33,984 nucleotides of DNA from Selenomonadaceae bacterium (GCA_017446845.1 JAFSOQ010000016.1:1-33984); one strand, 5' to 3'; positions 24,787 through 32,863 are shown, counted from the first letter of the stretch. Notes: generated from the sequence alone by a model not told the origin. A program made the numbers and translations.

Positions 24787-25000
24787 TTAACGATGTTGGA
24801 ATTGTAATAGCGCGGGTCGCCGACCCGCTTTGAAAGCGGGGGAACAGCGGTCGCGCCGTGCGTTATAAAAATTTTAACGTAATGACCGCGACGGAACGCA
24901 ACCATTGCTGGTTTCGTCAATTTTGGTTTAACCTTTTCGCCAAGGATGCTTTGACCAATCGATTTTAACCAAATTGGAATTGTAATAGCGCGAATCGCCG
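24787..25000 (-). repeat. Gene-tail insertion element, copy after the CYTH gene (with duplicated coding tail)
   Basis: The 3' end of the CYTH gene (24965-25000) is repeated at 24787-24822, 31 of 36 bases identical, with a 142-bp insert between. The displaced copy stays open and encodes GDPRYYNSNIVKSDREELG before a stop at 24749-24747, next to mgtC. The insert carries a 33-bp core (24846-24878, beginning AGCGGTCGCGCCGTGCGTT) that matches 33483-33515 at 32 of 33 positions. The core reads in the sense direction of the CYTH gene. Confidence 0.85.
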
Positions 25001-25404
25001 GAAACTTCTCTTGTAACCCAATCGGGCAATTTAATAAATTCCTCAGCCGAATTCAATTCCACTTCCGCCAAAACCAAGCCCGAATGTCTTCCCATAAAAA
25101 AATCAATTTCCCAAATGTGTCCGTCGTGTTCAATCGTGCGACGAATTTTTTTCAAGACATTTCGCCCGCAAAGTTTCAAAAGTTCTTCGGCGTCGTCCGT
25201 CGGTATTTCGTATTCAAATTCTTTCCGCGTAATTCCCTTCGTCGAAGATTTTATCGTCAAGAAACCGCGATTGCCTTTTATGCGCACGCGAACTGTCGGA
25301 TTACTTGAAAGATAACCTTGCGCAATCAATTCCTCGGTTAAGAAAGTAAGCTTGTGCATTTCCCGCTTGTCGACCAAAAATTTCCGCTCAATCTCCAAAA
25401 CCAA
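24928..25404 (-). CDS. CYTH-domain protein (triphosphate-binding)
   Basis: A 158-residue protein. The signature ExExK (EIERK, residues 4-8) begins the triphosphate tunnel, with RVRIKG, FLTIKSS, RKEFEYEIP and LVLAEVEL supplying the alternating Lys/Arg/Glu strands. The family includes class IV adenylate cyclases, thiamine triphosphatases and inorganic triphosphatases; which one this is cannot be told. TTG 25404 follows GAGGTG by 6 nt; a 19-residue longer start has no site. The last 12 residues or so (WSKHPWRKG) are encoded by an insertion element that has replaced the ancestral tail. Confidence 0.85.
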   Translation of the reverse strand: MVLEIERKFLVDKREMHKLTFLTEELIAQGYLSSNPTVRVRIKGNRGFLTIKSSTKGITRKEFEYEIPTDDAEELLKLCGRNVLKKIRRTIEHDGHIWEIDFFMGRHSGLVLAEVELNSAEEFIKLPDWVTREVSGDSRYYNSNLVKIDWSKHPWRKG

Positions 25405-25476
25405 TTCAAACACCTCAACCACTCTTTTCGATAAGCCGCCGTTTTTCCCTGCCCTTATCAAAATTTTTAATGATAT

Positions 25477-25881
25477 TCAAGAAGGATTCACCAAATCTTT
25501 CAAAGTGATTCCAAAAAAGAAATCGTGAGTTATTTGGTTGAATTTTTTCCACATCGGAAGAGTTTTGCAGAAATCTTTTCTTTCACACGGCGCAGCCCCC
25601 GCTTGCAAGCAAGAAACAACTGCCGGCGTTCCCTCCGTGACTTCCAAAATTTCTCCGACCGTGTATTCTTCCGGCTTTCGAGTGAGTTTATAGCCGCCGC
25701 CTTTGCCGCGCAGACCTTTTAAAAAATTTTGTTGTACCAGCGACTTTAAAATAATCTCCAAATATTTTTTGGAAATGCCCTGACGAGTTGCTATTTCGTC
25801 AAGCGGGATAAATTCCTCCGGATTTTGTTCCGCAAGGTCAATCATCACACGCAAAGCATATCTTCCCTTTGTTGAAATCAA
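25477..25881 (-). CDS. Rrf2-family transcription regulator
   Basis: A 134-residue protein. Residues 1-60 are the winged helix (ISTKGRYALRVMIDLAEQ, PLDEIATRQGISKKYLEIIL, LRGKGGGYKL). Three cysteines (SCLQAGAAPCERKDFC, spacing 8 and 6) are placed like the Fe-S ligands of IscR/NsrR-type members. It is divergent from cysK-metY, so it probably senses iron-sulfur or cysteine status and controls the pair; CymR does this in Bacillus without a cluster. TTG 25881 follows ACGGAGG. The ATG at 25911 is ruled out because the -10 box covers it. Confidence 0.88.
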   Translation of the reverse strand: MISTKGRYALRVMIDLAEQNPEEFIPLDEIATRQGISKKYLEIILKSLVQQNFLKGLRGKGGGYKLTRKPEEYTVGEILEVTEGTPAVVSCLQAGAAPCERKDFCKTLPMWKKFNQITHDFFFGITLKDLVNPS

Positions 25882-25909
25882 TTTCGAGACCTCCGTTTCA
25901 GTAGACGCC

Positions 25910-25975
25910 ATTATAGCCGTCTGCAGGGCAAAATGTCAATTACCTATTGACAGAATAGGTTTTCGGTTGTATTCT
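25910..25975. promoter_or_regulatory. Divergent rrf2/cysK promoters with two overlapping palindromic operators
   Basis: Plus strand: TTGACA (25947-25952), 17 nt, TATTCT (25970-25975) for cysK. Minus strand: TTGACA (25939-25934), 18 nt, TATAAT (25915-25910) for rrf2. TGTCAAT-N5-ATTGACA (25934-25952) contains both -35 boxes in a perfect palindrome. ACCTATT-N5-AATAGGT (25942-25960) overlaps it and covers the cysK -35. A dimeric Rrf2 repressor bound there would shut both promoters. Confidence 0.85.
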
Positions 25976-26007
25976 TAGCGTCGATTTGATTTAAGGAGGT
26001 TCTTAAA

Positions 26008-26937
26008 TTGAAAAGAATTTATAAAAGCGTTACGGAACTTATCGGAAATACTCCGTTGCTTGACGCGAAAAATTTTTCGACGGCAATCGGATTCAACGGA
26101 CGTCTTTTGGTCAAGCTGGAATATTTTAATCCCGCCGGCTCCGTCAAAGACAGAATTGCTAAAGCGATGATTGAAAATGCCGAGAAAACCGGCAAACTTA
26201 AAGCCGGTTCCGTGATTATCGAGCCGACCAGCGGCAATACCGGAATTGGACTTGCGAGCTTCGCCGCCGACAAAGGTTATCGTGCGATTTTTACAATGCC
26301 CGAAACCATGAGCGTTGAGCGTCGTCAACTTCTCCAAGCTTACGGCGCGGAAATTGTCCTGACCGAAGGCGCAAAGGGCATGAAGGGCGCGATTGCAAAA
26401 GCTGAGGAACTTGCTAAAGAAATTCCCAACGCCTTTATTCCGTCGCAGTTCACCAATCCCGCAAATCCCGCCGCACATTTTGCAACTACAGGACCCGAAA
26501 TTTGGAACGACACCGACGGCGCAGTTGAAGTTTTTGTCGCGGGCGTCGGCACAGGCGGAACTTTGTCGGGCGTCGGAAAATTTTTGAAGTCAAAAAATCC
26601 CGCCGTTAAAATTATCGCGGTCGAGCCGAAAACTTCTCCGGTTTTATCGGAAGGCAAGTCGGGCGCACATAAAATTCAAGGAATAGGCGCGGGCTTCGTC
26701 CCCGATACTTTGGACACGACGATTTATGATGAAGTTGTCCCCGTCGCCAACGAAGACGCTTTTAAATTCGGCAGAGAGTTTGCGCGGGCGGAAGGTGTAC
26801 TCGTCGGAATTTCTTCGGGCGCGGCTCTCGCGGCGGCTTTTGAACTTTCCAAGCGCGCGGACTTTGCAGGTAAAACTTTTGTCGTACTTTTGCCAGACAC
26901 AGGCGACCGTTACCTTTCCACTGACCTTTTTAAGTAA
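26008..26937 (+). CDS. cysK: Cysteine synthase A (O-acetylserine sulfhydrylase)
   Basis: A 309-residue PLP enzyme making cysteine from O-acetylserine and sulfide. Visible motifs are NPAGSVKDR with PLP Lys47, EPTSGNTGIGLA (phosphate and substrate loop), GTGGTLSGVG, and GISSGAA near the end. TTG start after AAGGAGG. It is the first gene of a two-gene sulfur-assimilation operon and lies under the Rrf2 operators. Confidence 0.95.
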   Translation: MKRIYKSVTELIGNTPLLDAKNFSTAIGFNGRLLVKLEYFNPAGSVKDRIAKAMIENAEKTGKLKAGSVIIEPTSGNTGIGLASFAADKGYRAIFTMPETMSVERRQLLQAYGAEIVLTEGAKGMKGAIAKAEELAKEIPNAFIPSQFTNPANPAAHFATTGPEIWNDTDGAVEVFVAGVGTGGTLSGVGKFLKSKNPAVKIIAVEPKTSPVLSEGKSGAHKIQGIGAGFVPDTLDTTIYDEVVPVANEDAFKFGREFARAEGVLVGISSGAALAAAFELSKRADFAGKTFVVLLPDTGDRYLSTDLFK

Positions 26938-26962
26938 AATTTTTGAAGTGAGGTTTTTATAA

Positions 26963-28255
26963 ATGGCTGAGAATCGCAAATATAAATTCGAGACCCTTCA
27001 ACTGCACGTAGGACAGGAGCAGGCTGACCCCGTAACCGACGCCCGCGCCGTTCCGATTTATCAAACGACTTCTTATGTTTTCCATGACTTTCAGCACGCG
27101 TCAGACCGTTTTGCACTCAAGGACGCCGGAAATATTTACGGGCGGTTGACCAATCCGACTCAAGACGTTCTGGAAAAAAGAGTTGCGGCTTTGGAAGGCG
27201 GCTCGGCGGCATTGGCTGTGGCGAGCGGCGCGGCTGCCGTCACTTACGTCGTCCAAGCTCTCGCGCAACAAGGTCAACACATCGTAGCCGCTACGACTAT
27301 TTACGGCGGCACTTTTAATCTGTTTGAACATACGTTGCCCGCCTTCGGTATCGAGACGACTTTTGTTGACCCGACCAAAGGCGTTGAAGTTTTTGAAGAG
27401 GCGGTTAAAGAAAATACGCGCTTGATTTTTATCGAGTCCGTCGGCAATCCGAATGCCACGCTGATTGACATTCAAGCCGTCGCCGACATTGCTCACAAGC
27501 ACAAAATTCCGCTCGTCATCGATAACACTTTTGCGACGCCTTATCAAATTCGCCCGTTCGAGTACGGCGCGGATATTATAATTCACAGCGCAACAAAATT
27601 TCTCGGCGGACACGGCACGACTTTGGCAGGCGTTATCGTCGAGTCCGGAAAATTTGATTGGGAAAAATCCGGCAAGTTCCCGCATCTCGTCGAACCCAAT
27701 CCCAGCTATCACGGCGTCAGTTTTTATAAGGCACTCGGCGCGGCGGCGTTCGTCACTTATATCCGCGCGATTCTTCTTCGCGATATGGGCGCGGCTATTT
27801 CTCCGACAAGTGCATTTTTGATTTTGCAAGGCGTCGAAACTTTATCTTTGCGTGTCGAACGTCACGTTGAGAACGCTTTAAAGGTCGTCGACTACCTGGC
27901 GAAAAATCCCAACGTCGACAAAGTAAATCACCCCGCGCTTGAAAATCATCCCGACCACGCGCTTTACAGAAAATATTTTCCGAACGGCGGCATTTCTATT
28001 TTCACGTTCGAGATTAAAGGCGGCGCGAAGGCGGCTGAAAAATTTATTGACAACTTAAAAATTTTCTCGTTGCTGGCAAATGTCGCCGACGTTAAATCGC
28101 TGGTGATTCACCCCGCGTCTACTACTCATTCGCAAATGACGGAAGAGGAATTGCTCGCTTCGGGAATCACGCCCGCGACGATTCGTCTGTCAATCGGCAC
28201 CGAACATATCGACGACATTATCGCCGACCTTGAAGAAGGTTTCGCGGCTATCTGA
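26963..28255 (+). CDS. metY: O-acetylhomoserine sulfhydrylase
   Basis: A 430-residue member of the Cys/Met-metabolism PLP family. PLP Lys212 lies in HSATKFLGGHGTT. RLTNPTQDVLEKRVAALEGG and the long middle insert fit O-acetylhomoserine sulfhydrylases rather than the shorter cystathionine enzymes. It makes homocysteine from O-acetylhomoserine and sulfide. It lies 25 nt after cysK and is closed by a terminator. Confidence 0.93.
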   Translation: MAENRKYKFETLQLHVGQEQADPVTDARAVPIYQTTSYVFHDFQHASDRFALKDAGNIYGRLTNPTQDVLEKRVAALEGGSAALAVASGAAAVTYVVQALAQQGQHIVAATTIYGGTFNLFEHTLPAFGIETTFVDPTKGVEVFEEAVKENTRLIFIESVGNPNATLIDIQAVADIAHKHKIPLVIDNTFATPYQIRPFEYGADIIIHSATKFLGGHGTTLAGVIVESGKFDWEKSGKFPHLVEPNPSYHGVSFYKALGAAAFVTYIRAILLRDMGAAISPTSAFLILQGVETLSLRVERHVENALKVVDYLAKNPNVDKVNHPALENHPDHALYRKYFPNGGISIFTFEIKGGAKAAEKFIDNLKIFSLLANVADVKSLVIHPASTTHSQMTEEELLASGITPATIRLSIGTEHIDDIIADLEEGFAAI

Positions 28256-28333
28256 AAAACGGTGACATAAGAGAGCTTAAATAAACTTGTCGAAATAAAT
28301 CTTTACGCCGGCTTCTCAAGAAATTATCAAAAT

Positions 28334-28368
28334 AAAAAGTAATCGAATTCGTTGTTCGATTACTTTTT
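28334..28368. terminator. Terminator of cysK-metY, also usable on the minus strand
   Basis: Perfect 14-bp arms AAAAAGTAATCGAA and TTCGATTACTTTTT enclose TTCGTTG. The right arm runs into a six-T tract and the left arm begins with five A residues. The converging HD-GYP gene ends at 28434. The rest of 28256-28433 holds nothing recognisable. Confidence 0.9.
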
Positions 28369-28433
28369 TATTACATTACTGAACAATCTTAGGGATTAAC
28401 ATTGGCAAATTATTTTTTCTAAAATTTTTTTGA

Positions 28434-29522
28434 TTAAGTAGCTTCTTGCGCGGTGAGCAGTGCGTCGACTTTTATATCTGTTCGCCTGTTCAAATCAACG
28501 AAATCACCTTTGGTAGTTTGAACGATTGGCAGAGCAGTAACTCGCGAATCGTCCAGGTAAACAATTTTTCCGCGTCGTCCGTCGCTTAGCCCGACCCAAC
28601 TTCCGTTAATCGCCTGCAAAAGTTTTTTCATGAAGACGATACTGAAACGCGTATCAAGCTTGCCGGCAAGAACATCGTTGTACAAAACTTTTATGATGTC
28701 GAAGGGCGAATTTCTTTTTGCGTAAGAACGATTGGCAACCATCGCGTCATAAATATCCAAAACCGCGATAATTTTTCCGAAGTCGCTGATTTTGTCTCCT
28801 TTAAGCTTTGAAGGATAGCCCGACCCGTCGCAACGTTCGTGGTGGTGCAAAACGCCGAGCAAAACATTTTTCAAACTTTTAAGCGGAGATTCAACAAGCA
28901 TGGCATATCCGAAGACAACATGCTTTCTGACTTCCGCCAATTCTTCCGCGTCCAGTTTATCAGTTTTATTCAGAATTCCCTTTGAAATTTTCATCTTGCC
29001 GATTTCGCTTAAAAGACCGGTCATGACAAGTTCGCCGACCTGCGTCGCTCTGTAGTCTAACCAATGCGCCATAATCCCCGCTAAAATTCCGACGTTTAAT
29101 GCGTGATGAATTACGTAATCCCCGTCGCGTTTCATATTGTGAATTTGTGTAACGGATTTTGCGCCGTCGTCACACAGCTCGGAAATATTTTCGGCGCGAA
29201 TAATTTCAACCAGCGAATTTCTGTCCAATTTGCCTGTATTTGCAAAGCCGTAGTAAAGATTTTGTGTGATTGCGAAACATTTTTTATAACAAGCGAGATA
29301 ATCATTGTCGAGCAAAAATTCTTGACTTGCCACCGTCGGCGCATATTCTTCGGGCGTCACGTCGATATAGACTGAAAAAATATTTTTGCCGCGCAAACTG
29401 TCGAGCATTTCCGAAGTAAGCTTGACATTTTCTTTGATAAGCGTTTTGCCGTCGAAATCTTTAACGGCACGACCGACTTTCATGCCCGCGCGCAATTCTG
29501 CAACGTCGTAAGACTTAAGCAT
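28434..29522 (-). CDS. HD-GYP domain protein with altered HD dyad
   Basis: A 362-residue protein. The N-terminal 130 residues or so are a sensor-like region of unknown type. The HD-GYP domain follows (HHALNVGILAG at 139, HHHERCDGSGYP 226-237, DIYDAM). In active cyclic-di-GMP phosphodiesterases the metal-binding dyad is LLHDIGK; here it reads LLSEIGK (Ser172-Glu173). The other ligands, HHHE and GYP, remain. It may bind cyclic-di-GMP without cutting it. ATG 29522 follows GGGAGG by 7 nt; a TTG at 29537 overlaps the site. Confidence 0.85.
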   Translation of the reverse strand: MLKSYDVAELRAGMKVGRAVKDFDGKTLIKENVKLTSEMLDSLRGKNIFSVYIDVTPEEYAPTVASQEFLLDNDYLACYKKCFAITQNLYYGFANTGKLDRNSLVEIIRAENISELCDDGAKSVTQIHNMKRDGDYVIHHALNVGILAGIMAHWLDYRATQVGELVMTGLLSEIGKMKISKGILNKTDKLDAEELAEVRKHVVFGYAMLVESPLKSLKNVLLGVLHHHERCDGSGYPSKLKGDKISDFGKIIAVLDIYDAMVANRSYAKRNSPFDIIKVLYNDVLAGKLDTRFSIVFMKKLLQAINGSWVGLSDGRRGKIVYLDDSRVTALPIVQTTKGDFVDLNRRTDIKVDALLTAQEAT

Positions 29523-29551
29523 TAAATCGCCTCCCAATTCCTGTCCAGGGG

Positions 29552-29615
29552 TTAGGATTCAGGAGTTAGGGTTTTGTCCTCTAATTCCTAATTCCTAACT
29601 CCTAATTCCTAATTG
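29552..29615 (+). repeat. Heptanucleotide array D
   Basis: TTAGGAT, TCAGGAG and TTAGGGT (29552-29572) are followed by a short linker and five 7-mers of CTAATTC type (29581-29615, with CTAACTC and CTAATTG variants). The halves are complementary. It lies between the divergent HD-GYP and yitT genes. Confidence 0.85.
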
Positions 29616-29648
29616 CTTTTAAAATTCCTGCGTTGACAATAAATTTCG

Positions 29649-29677
29649 TTGCGAACCGGCGGCGCGTGTTTTATAAT
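29649..29677 (+). promoter_or_regulatory. Putative yitT promoter
   Basis: TTGCGA (29649-29654) and TATAAT (29672-29677) are 17 nt apart. The start of transcription would be near 29684, so the mRNA would begin almost at the GAGGTG ribosome-binding site. The perfect -10 makes it credible, but the leader is very short. Confidence 0.5.
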
Positions 29678-29695
29678 TGCGGCGAGGTGATTCTT

Positions 29696-30562
29696 TTGGT
29701 TAATAAAAAAATTCCGCGCAGTAATGTTTCCGCTTACGTGAAGAAATATATTCAACTTTGTATCGGCGCGGTGATAGCGGCACTCGGTCTTGAATTGTTT
29801 TTGATTCCCAACGAGGTAATTGACGGCGGCGTTGTCGGCTTATCGATTATGGCACAATATTTGACGGGATTGCCGCTGGGCGTATTCTTAATCGCGTTCA
29901 ATATTCCGTTCCTCTGGCTGGCTTACAAACAAATCGGAAAAGATTTTGTCGTCGCGACGATTGTGGCAATTATTTTCCTCAGCATATGGTCTGAAGTCGT
30001 CGGGCAATATCCCAAGGTTACGAACGACCCGTTCCTTGCAGCGATTTTCGGCGGAATAATTGACGGTATCGGCGTCGGATTAATCATGCGAGCCGGCGGC
30101 TCACTCGACGGCACGGAAATTGTTGCGATTATCGTCGACAAAAAAACTATCTGGTCGGTCGGCGAGGTCGTCATGTTCATAAATCTTTTTATTTTGAGCG
30201 GCGCGGGACTTCTTTTCGGTTGGGATAAGGCAATGTATTCGCTCTTCGCTTACTTCGTGATTTCAAAGATGATTGACGTTGTAATTAAAGGTCTCGACGA
30301 AATGTATGCGATAATGATTGTCTCGAACATGCCCTACGAACTGACGGACGAGTTAAACGCAAAACTCGGACGCGGCGTGACACTCCTCCACGGCGAAGGC
30401 GGCTACACTCGTCAAAGCAAAGAGATTTTATATTGCGTCGTCACTCGCTTGGAGGTCGACAAGCTCAAGCAAATTGTCCTTAACATGGACGAGCACGCTT
30501 TTGTTACAATTTATCCTGTCAATGATATTGTCGGCGGACGATTTAAAAAGTCGGGACACTGA
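29696..30562 (+). CDS. YitT-family membrane protein with C-terminal DUF2179 domain
   Basis: A 288-residue protein. About five hydrophobic segments (residues 17-200) with IPNEVIDGGVVGLS and GGSLDGTEIVA, both family landmarks, then a soluble DUF2179 domain (GRGVTLLHGEGGYT ... CVVTRLEVDKLKQIV). The function of the family is unknown. TTG 29696 follows GAGGTG by 6 nt. The final codons, RFKKSGH-stop, are the unit duplicated downstream by the insertion element. Confidence 0.85.
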   Translation: MVNKKIPRSNVSAYVKKYIQLCIGAVIAALGLELFLIPNEVIDGGVVGLSIMAQYLTGLPLGVFLIAFNIPFLWLAYKQIGKDFVVATIVAIIFLSIWSEVVGQYPKVTNDPFLAAIFGGIIDGIGVGLIMRAGGSLDGTEIVAIIVDKKTIWSVGEVVMFINLFILSGAGLLFGWDKAMYSLFAYFVISKMIDVVIKGLDEMYAIMIVSNMPYELTDELNAKLGRGVTLLHGEGGYTRQSKEILYCVVTRLEVDKLKQIVLNMDEHAFVTIYPVNDIVGGRFKKSGH

Positions 30563-30840
30563 AAATGCGTAACGTTGAAGCGCGGCGATAATGTTAAAAT
30601 TATTTCAACGATGCGGCGCGTCAACTGTATGCAACGTCACGTTGCCGCGGCGATAATGTCAAAATTATTTCAACGCTACGGCGCGTCAACTGGCTGCAAC
30701 GTCACGTTGCCGATTTAAAAAGTCGGGACACTGAAAATGCGCAACGTTGAAGCGCGGCGATAATGTTAAAATTATTTCAACGATGCGGCGCGTCAACAGG
30801 ATGCAACGTCACGTTGCCGATTTAAAAATCCGGACACTGA
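30539..30840 (+). repeat. Gene-tail insertion element, two tandem insertions after yitT
   Basis: The last 24 nt of yitT (30539-30562) recur exactly at 30711-30734 and, with about two changes, at 30818-30840. Between copies 1 and 2 lie a full element (30563-30645) and a partial one (30646-30710); between copies 2 and 3 lies one full element (30735-30817). The full units are nearly identical, with core GGCGATAATGTTAAAATTAT and end CAACGTCACGTTGCC. They are read in the yitT direction. The gap to the ppx start (30841-30918) holds nothing else. Confidence 0.95.
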
Positions 30841-30918
30841 TAAATCACTAAATTTTTTCAATCAGCAGGTTAATCAGCGTTGACGCCGAATAAATTTGCG
30901 GCAAGGGAGGTGGGCGCA

Positions 30919-31839
30919 ATGCTCTACGCGATGATTGATGTCGGCTCGAATACGATTCGCATGGCTGTTTACGATATTGACGGCGACCGTGTCGAAATGC
31001 TCATGAAAAGGAAACACACCGTCGGACTTGCCTCATACGTGCGCGATGGCGTGATGCAGCGGCAGGGCATTGATAAAGTCGTTGAGATTATCGGCGAGTA
31101 TCGTCACTTCCTTGACGACTTCGGGATAACGCAAGTCACCGCCTTCACGACCGCCGCCCTCCGCAATGCCGTAAACGGTTCGCAAGCCGTCGACGAAATT
31201 TCCTTCCGCACGGGAATAAATATTATTTTGATGAGCGGCGACGACGAAGCAACCTACGACTTTATCGGCGCGACGCATGACCTTATCGACGAAAAAGGTT
31301 TGCTCATCGATATAGGCGGCGGCTCAACCGAAATCGTCTACTTTAAAGACCGCGAGATAAGAGTTAAAGCCAGTCTGCCAATCGGAAGCTTGAGTTTTCA
31401 CACGCGCTATACGGGTATCCACATTTTGCCGAGCACGGTTGAAATTGCGGAAATGTACGCCGAGGCAGAGGCGACTGTCAGCGCGGTTAAAGAATTCCAA
31501 GCCGTAAGTCACGCGCAAATTTGCGGAATCGGCGGCACCTTCAAAGGCGCGATGGCTCTTTATAATGCAATGTACGGCATGACGCGTCGCAATATGCGCA
31601 TGGAAGTTCGACGGATTCAAGATATTTTGCACCGCTTCCGCCGCGACCATGAATTGATTGTTCCCGATAAAATTTTGCTTATGAAGACCGTGCCCGAAAG
31701 AATGCATACGTTTATGCCCGGACTTATTATCGCAGACGTTTTGGCAAAACGTTTCGGCAGTCTGCATATCATCTACAGCGATTCGGGTGTCCGCGAAGGT
31801 TACATTTACGACAAAATTATAGACAAAGAATTTTTTTAA
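30919..31839 (+). CDS. Short Ppx/GppA-family phosphatase
   Basis: A 306-residue protein, the short class without the C-terminal HD-like domain. DVGSNTIRM (residues 6-14) and LIDIGGGSTEI are the phosphate-binding loops of the actin-like ATPase fold. The family hydrolyses polyphosphate or pppGpp; the short class is less well assigned. ATG 30919 follows GGGAGGTG; a longer start at 30880 has no site and would run through spacer DNA. Confidence 0.85.
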   Translation: MLYAMIDVGSNTIRMAVYDIDGDRVEMLMKRKHTVGLASYVRDGVMQRQGIDKVVEIIGEYRHFLDDFGITQVTAFTTAALRNAVNGSQAVDEISFRTGINIILMSGDDEATYDFIGATHDLIDEKGLLIDIGGGSTEIVYFKDREIRVKASLPIGSLSFHTRYTGIHILPSTVEIAEMYAEAEATVSAVKEFQAVSHAQICGIGGTFKGAMALYNAMYGMTRRNMRMEVRRIQDILHRFRRDHELIVPDKILLMKTVPERMHTFMPGLIIADVLAKRFGSLHIIYSDSGVREGYIYDKIIDKEFF

Positions 31840-31840
31840 T

Positions 31841-31903
31841 TAGGATTTAGGAGTTAGGATTTAGAGAAAAACCCCTAAATCCCAAATCCTAAATCCTAAA
31901 AAG
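31841..31903 (+). repeat. Heptanucleotide array E (nine units in register)
   Basis: Nine uninterrupted 7-mers fill most of the gap between ppx and sucD. They run TAGGATT, TAGGAGT, TAGGATT, then a TAGAGAA / AAACCCC turn, then TAAATCC, CAAATCC, TAAATCC and TAAAAAG. The last merges with the sucD site AAGGAG. The two halves are complementary. Confidence 0.9.
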
Positions 31904-31914
31904 GAGCTGATACG

Positions 31915-32817
31915 GTGATTTTAATTGACAAGGACACGAAAGTTATTATGCAAGGCATCACGGGCAAGGCGGCGACTTTCCACACCAAACAAATGCTTGC
32001 TTACGGCACAAAAATTGTCGGCGGCGTGACACCCGGCAAGGCAGGACAGAACGTCGAAGGCATTCCCGTTTTCAACACAGTCGAGGAGGCAGTTAAAGCT
32101 ACGGGCGCGACGGCGTCGGTTATCTACGTTCCCGCACCTTTCGCCGCCGATTCGATTCTTGAGGCGGTCGACGCGGGACTTGACTTGGTTGTCTGCATTA
32201 CCGAGCACATTCCCGTTTTGGATATGGTTAGAGTTCGTCGCTACATGGTCGGCAAAAAAACTCGCCTTATCGGACCGAATTGCCCCGGTGTCATGACGAC
32301 CGGCGAATCAAAGCTTGGAATTATTCCCGGCAACGTCCAAAAGAAAGGTCATGTCGGTTTAGTTTCGCGTTCGGGAACTTTGACTTACGAGGCGGCTTTC
32401 CAACTTATGAACGCGGGAATCGGCATTACGACTTCCGTCGGAATCGGCGGCGACCCCGTCAAAGGCTCGGACTTCATTGACATTCTGAAACTTTTCAAAG
32501 AGGACGACGATACCAAAGCGGTTTTGCTTATCGGCGAAATCGGCGGCAATGCCGAGGAAGACGCGGCACGTTGGATAGCCGAGAACATGCCCGAAAAACC
32601 CGTGACGGCATTTATCGCGGGCAGGCAAGCTCCTCCCGGTAAACGCATGGGACACGCGGGCGCGATTATCAGCGGCGGCAAAGGTACTGCGGCGGATAAA
32701 ATTAAAGCTTTGAATGCGGTCGGCATTGAAGTCGCGGACACTGTCGCTCATATCGGCGATACCGTCGTCGATACTTTGAAACGCGCAGGCATTTATGAAA
32801 TCTGTCATACGTGTTGA
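31915..32817 (+). CDS. sucD: Succinate-CoA ligase (ADP/GDP-forming), alpha subunit
   Basis: A 300-residue protein. [12 protein letters not shown] is the CoA-binding loop, and GHAGAI carries phosphohistidine His247. Length and sequence fit SucD. The enzyme interconverts succinyl-CoA and succinate with nucleotide phosphorylation and needs the beta subunit SucC, which is normally adjacent but is not in this window. GTG start after AAGGAG. Confidence 0.92.
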   Translation: MILIDKDTKVIMQGITGKAATFHTKQMLAYGTKIVGGVTPGKAGQNVEGIPVFNTVEEAVKATGATASVIYVPAPFAADSILEAVDAGLDLVVCITEHIPVLDMVRVRRYMVGKKTRLIGPNCPGVMTTGESKLGIIPGNVQKKGHVGLVSRSGTLTYEAAFQLMNAGIGITTSVGIGGDPVKGSDFIDILKLFKEDDDTKAVLLIGEIGGNAEEDAARWIAENMPEKPVTAFIAGRQAPPGKRMGHAGAIISGGKGTAADKIKALNAVGIEVADTVAHIGDTVVDTLKRAGIYEICHTC

Positions 32818-32830
32818 GAAAATTTTTTTA

Positions 32831-32863
32831 CAAACAAAAACTCCCGTCAAAATCGACGAGAGT
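32831..32863 (-). terminator. Terminator of comEB
   Basis: On the minus strand a nine-pair stem (ACTCTCGTC and GACGGGAGT, one G-U pair) is followed by TTTTTGTTTG. On the plus strand there is no T-run, so sucD is not clearly terminated by it. Confidence 0.75.

Noticed and set aside
29633..29677. TTGACA at 29633-29638 as the -35 of the yitT promoter
   Set aside because: It is 33 nt from the TATAAT box; TTGCGA at 29649 has the correct 17-nt spacing.
32831..32863. Terminator of sucD on the plus strand
   Set aside because: The hairpin is followed by CCTTGC on the plus strand, with no T-run; it suits comEB on the minus strand.
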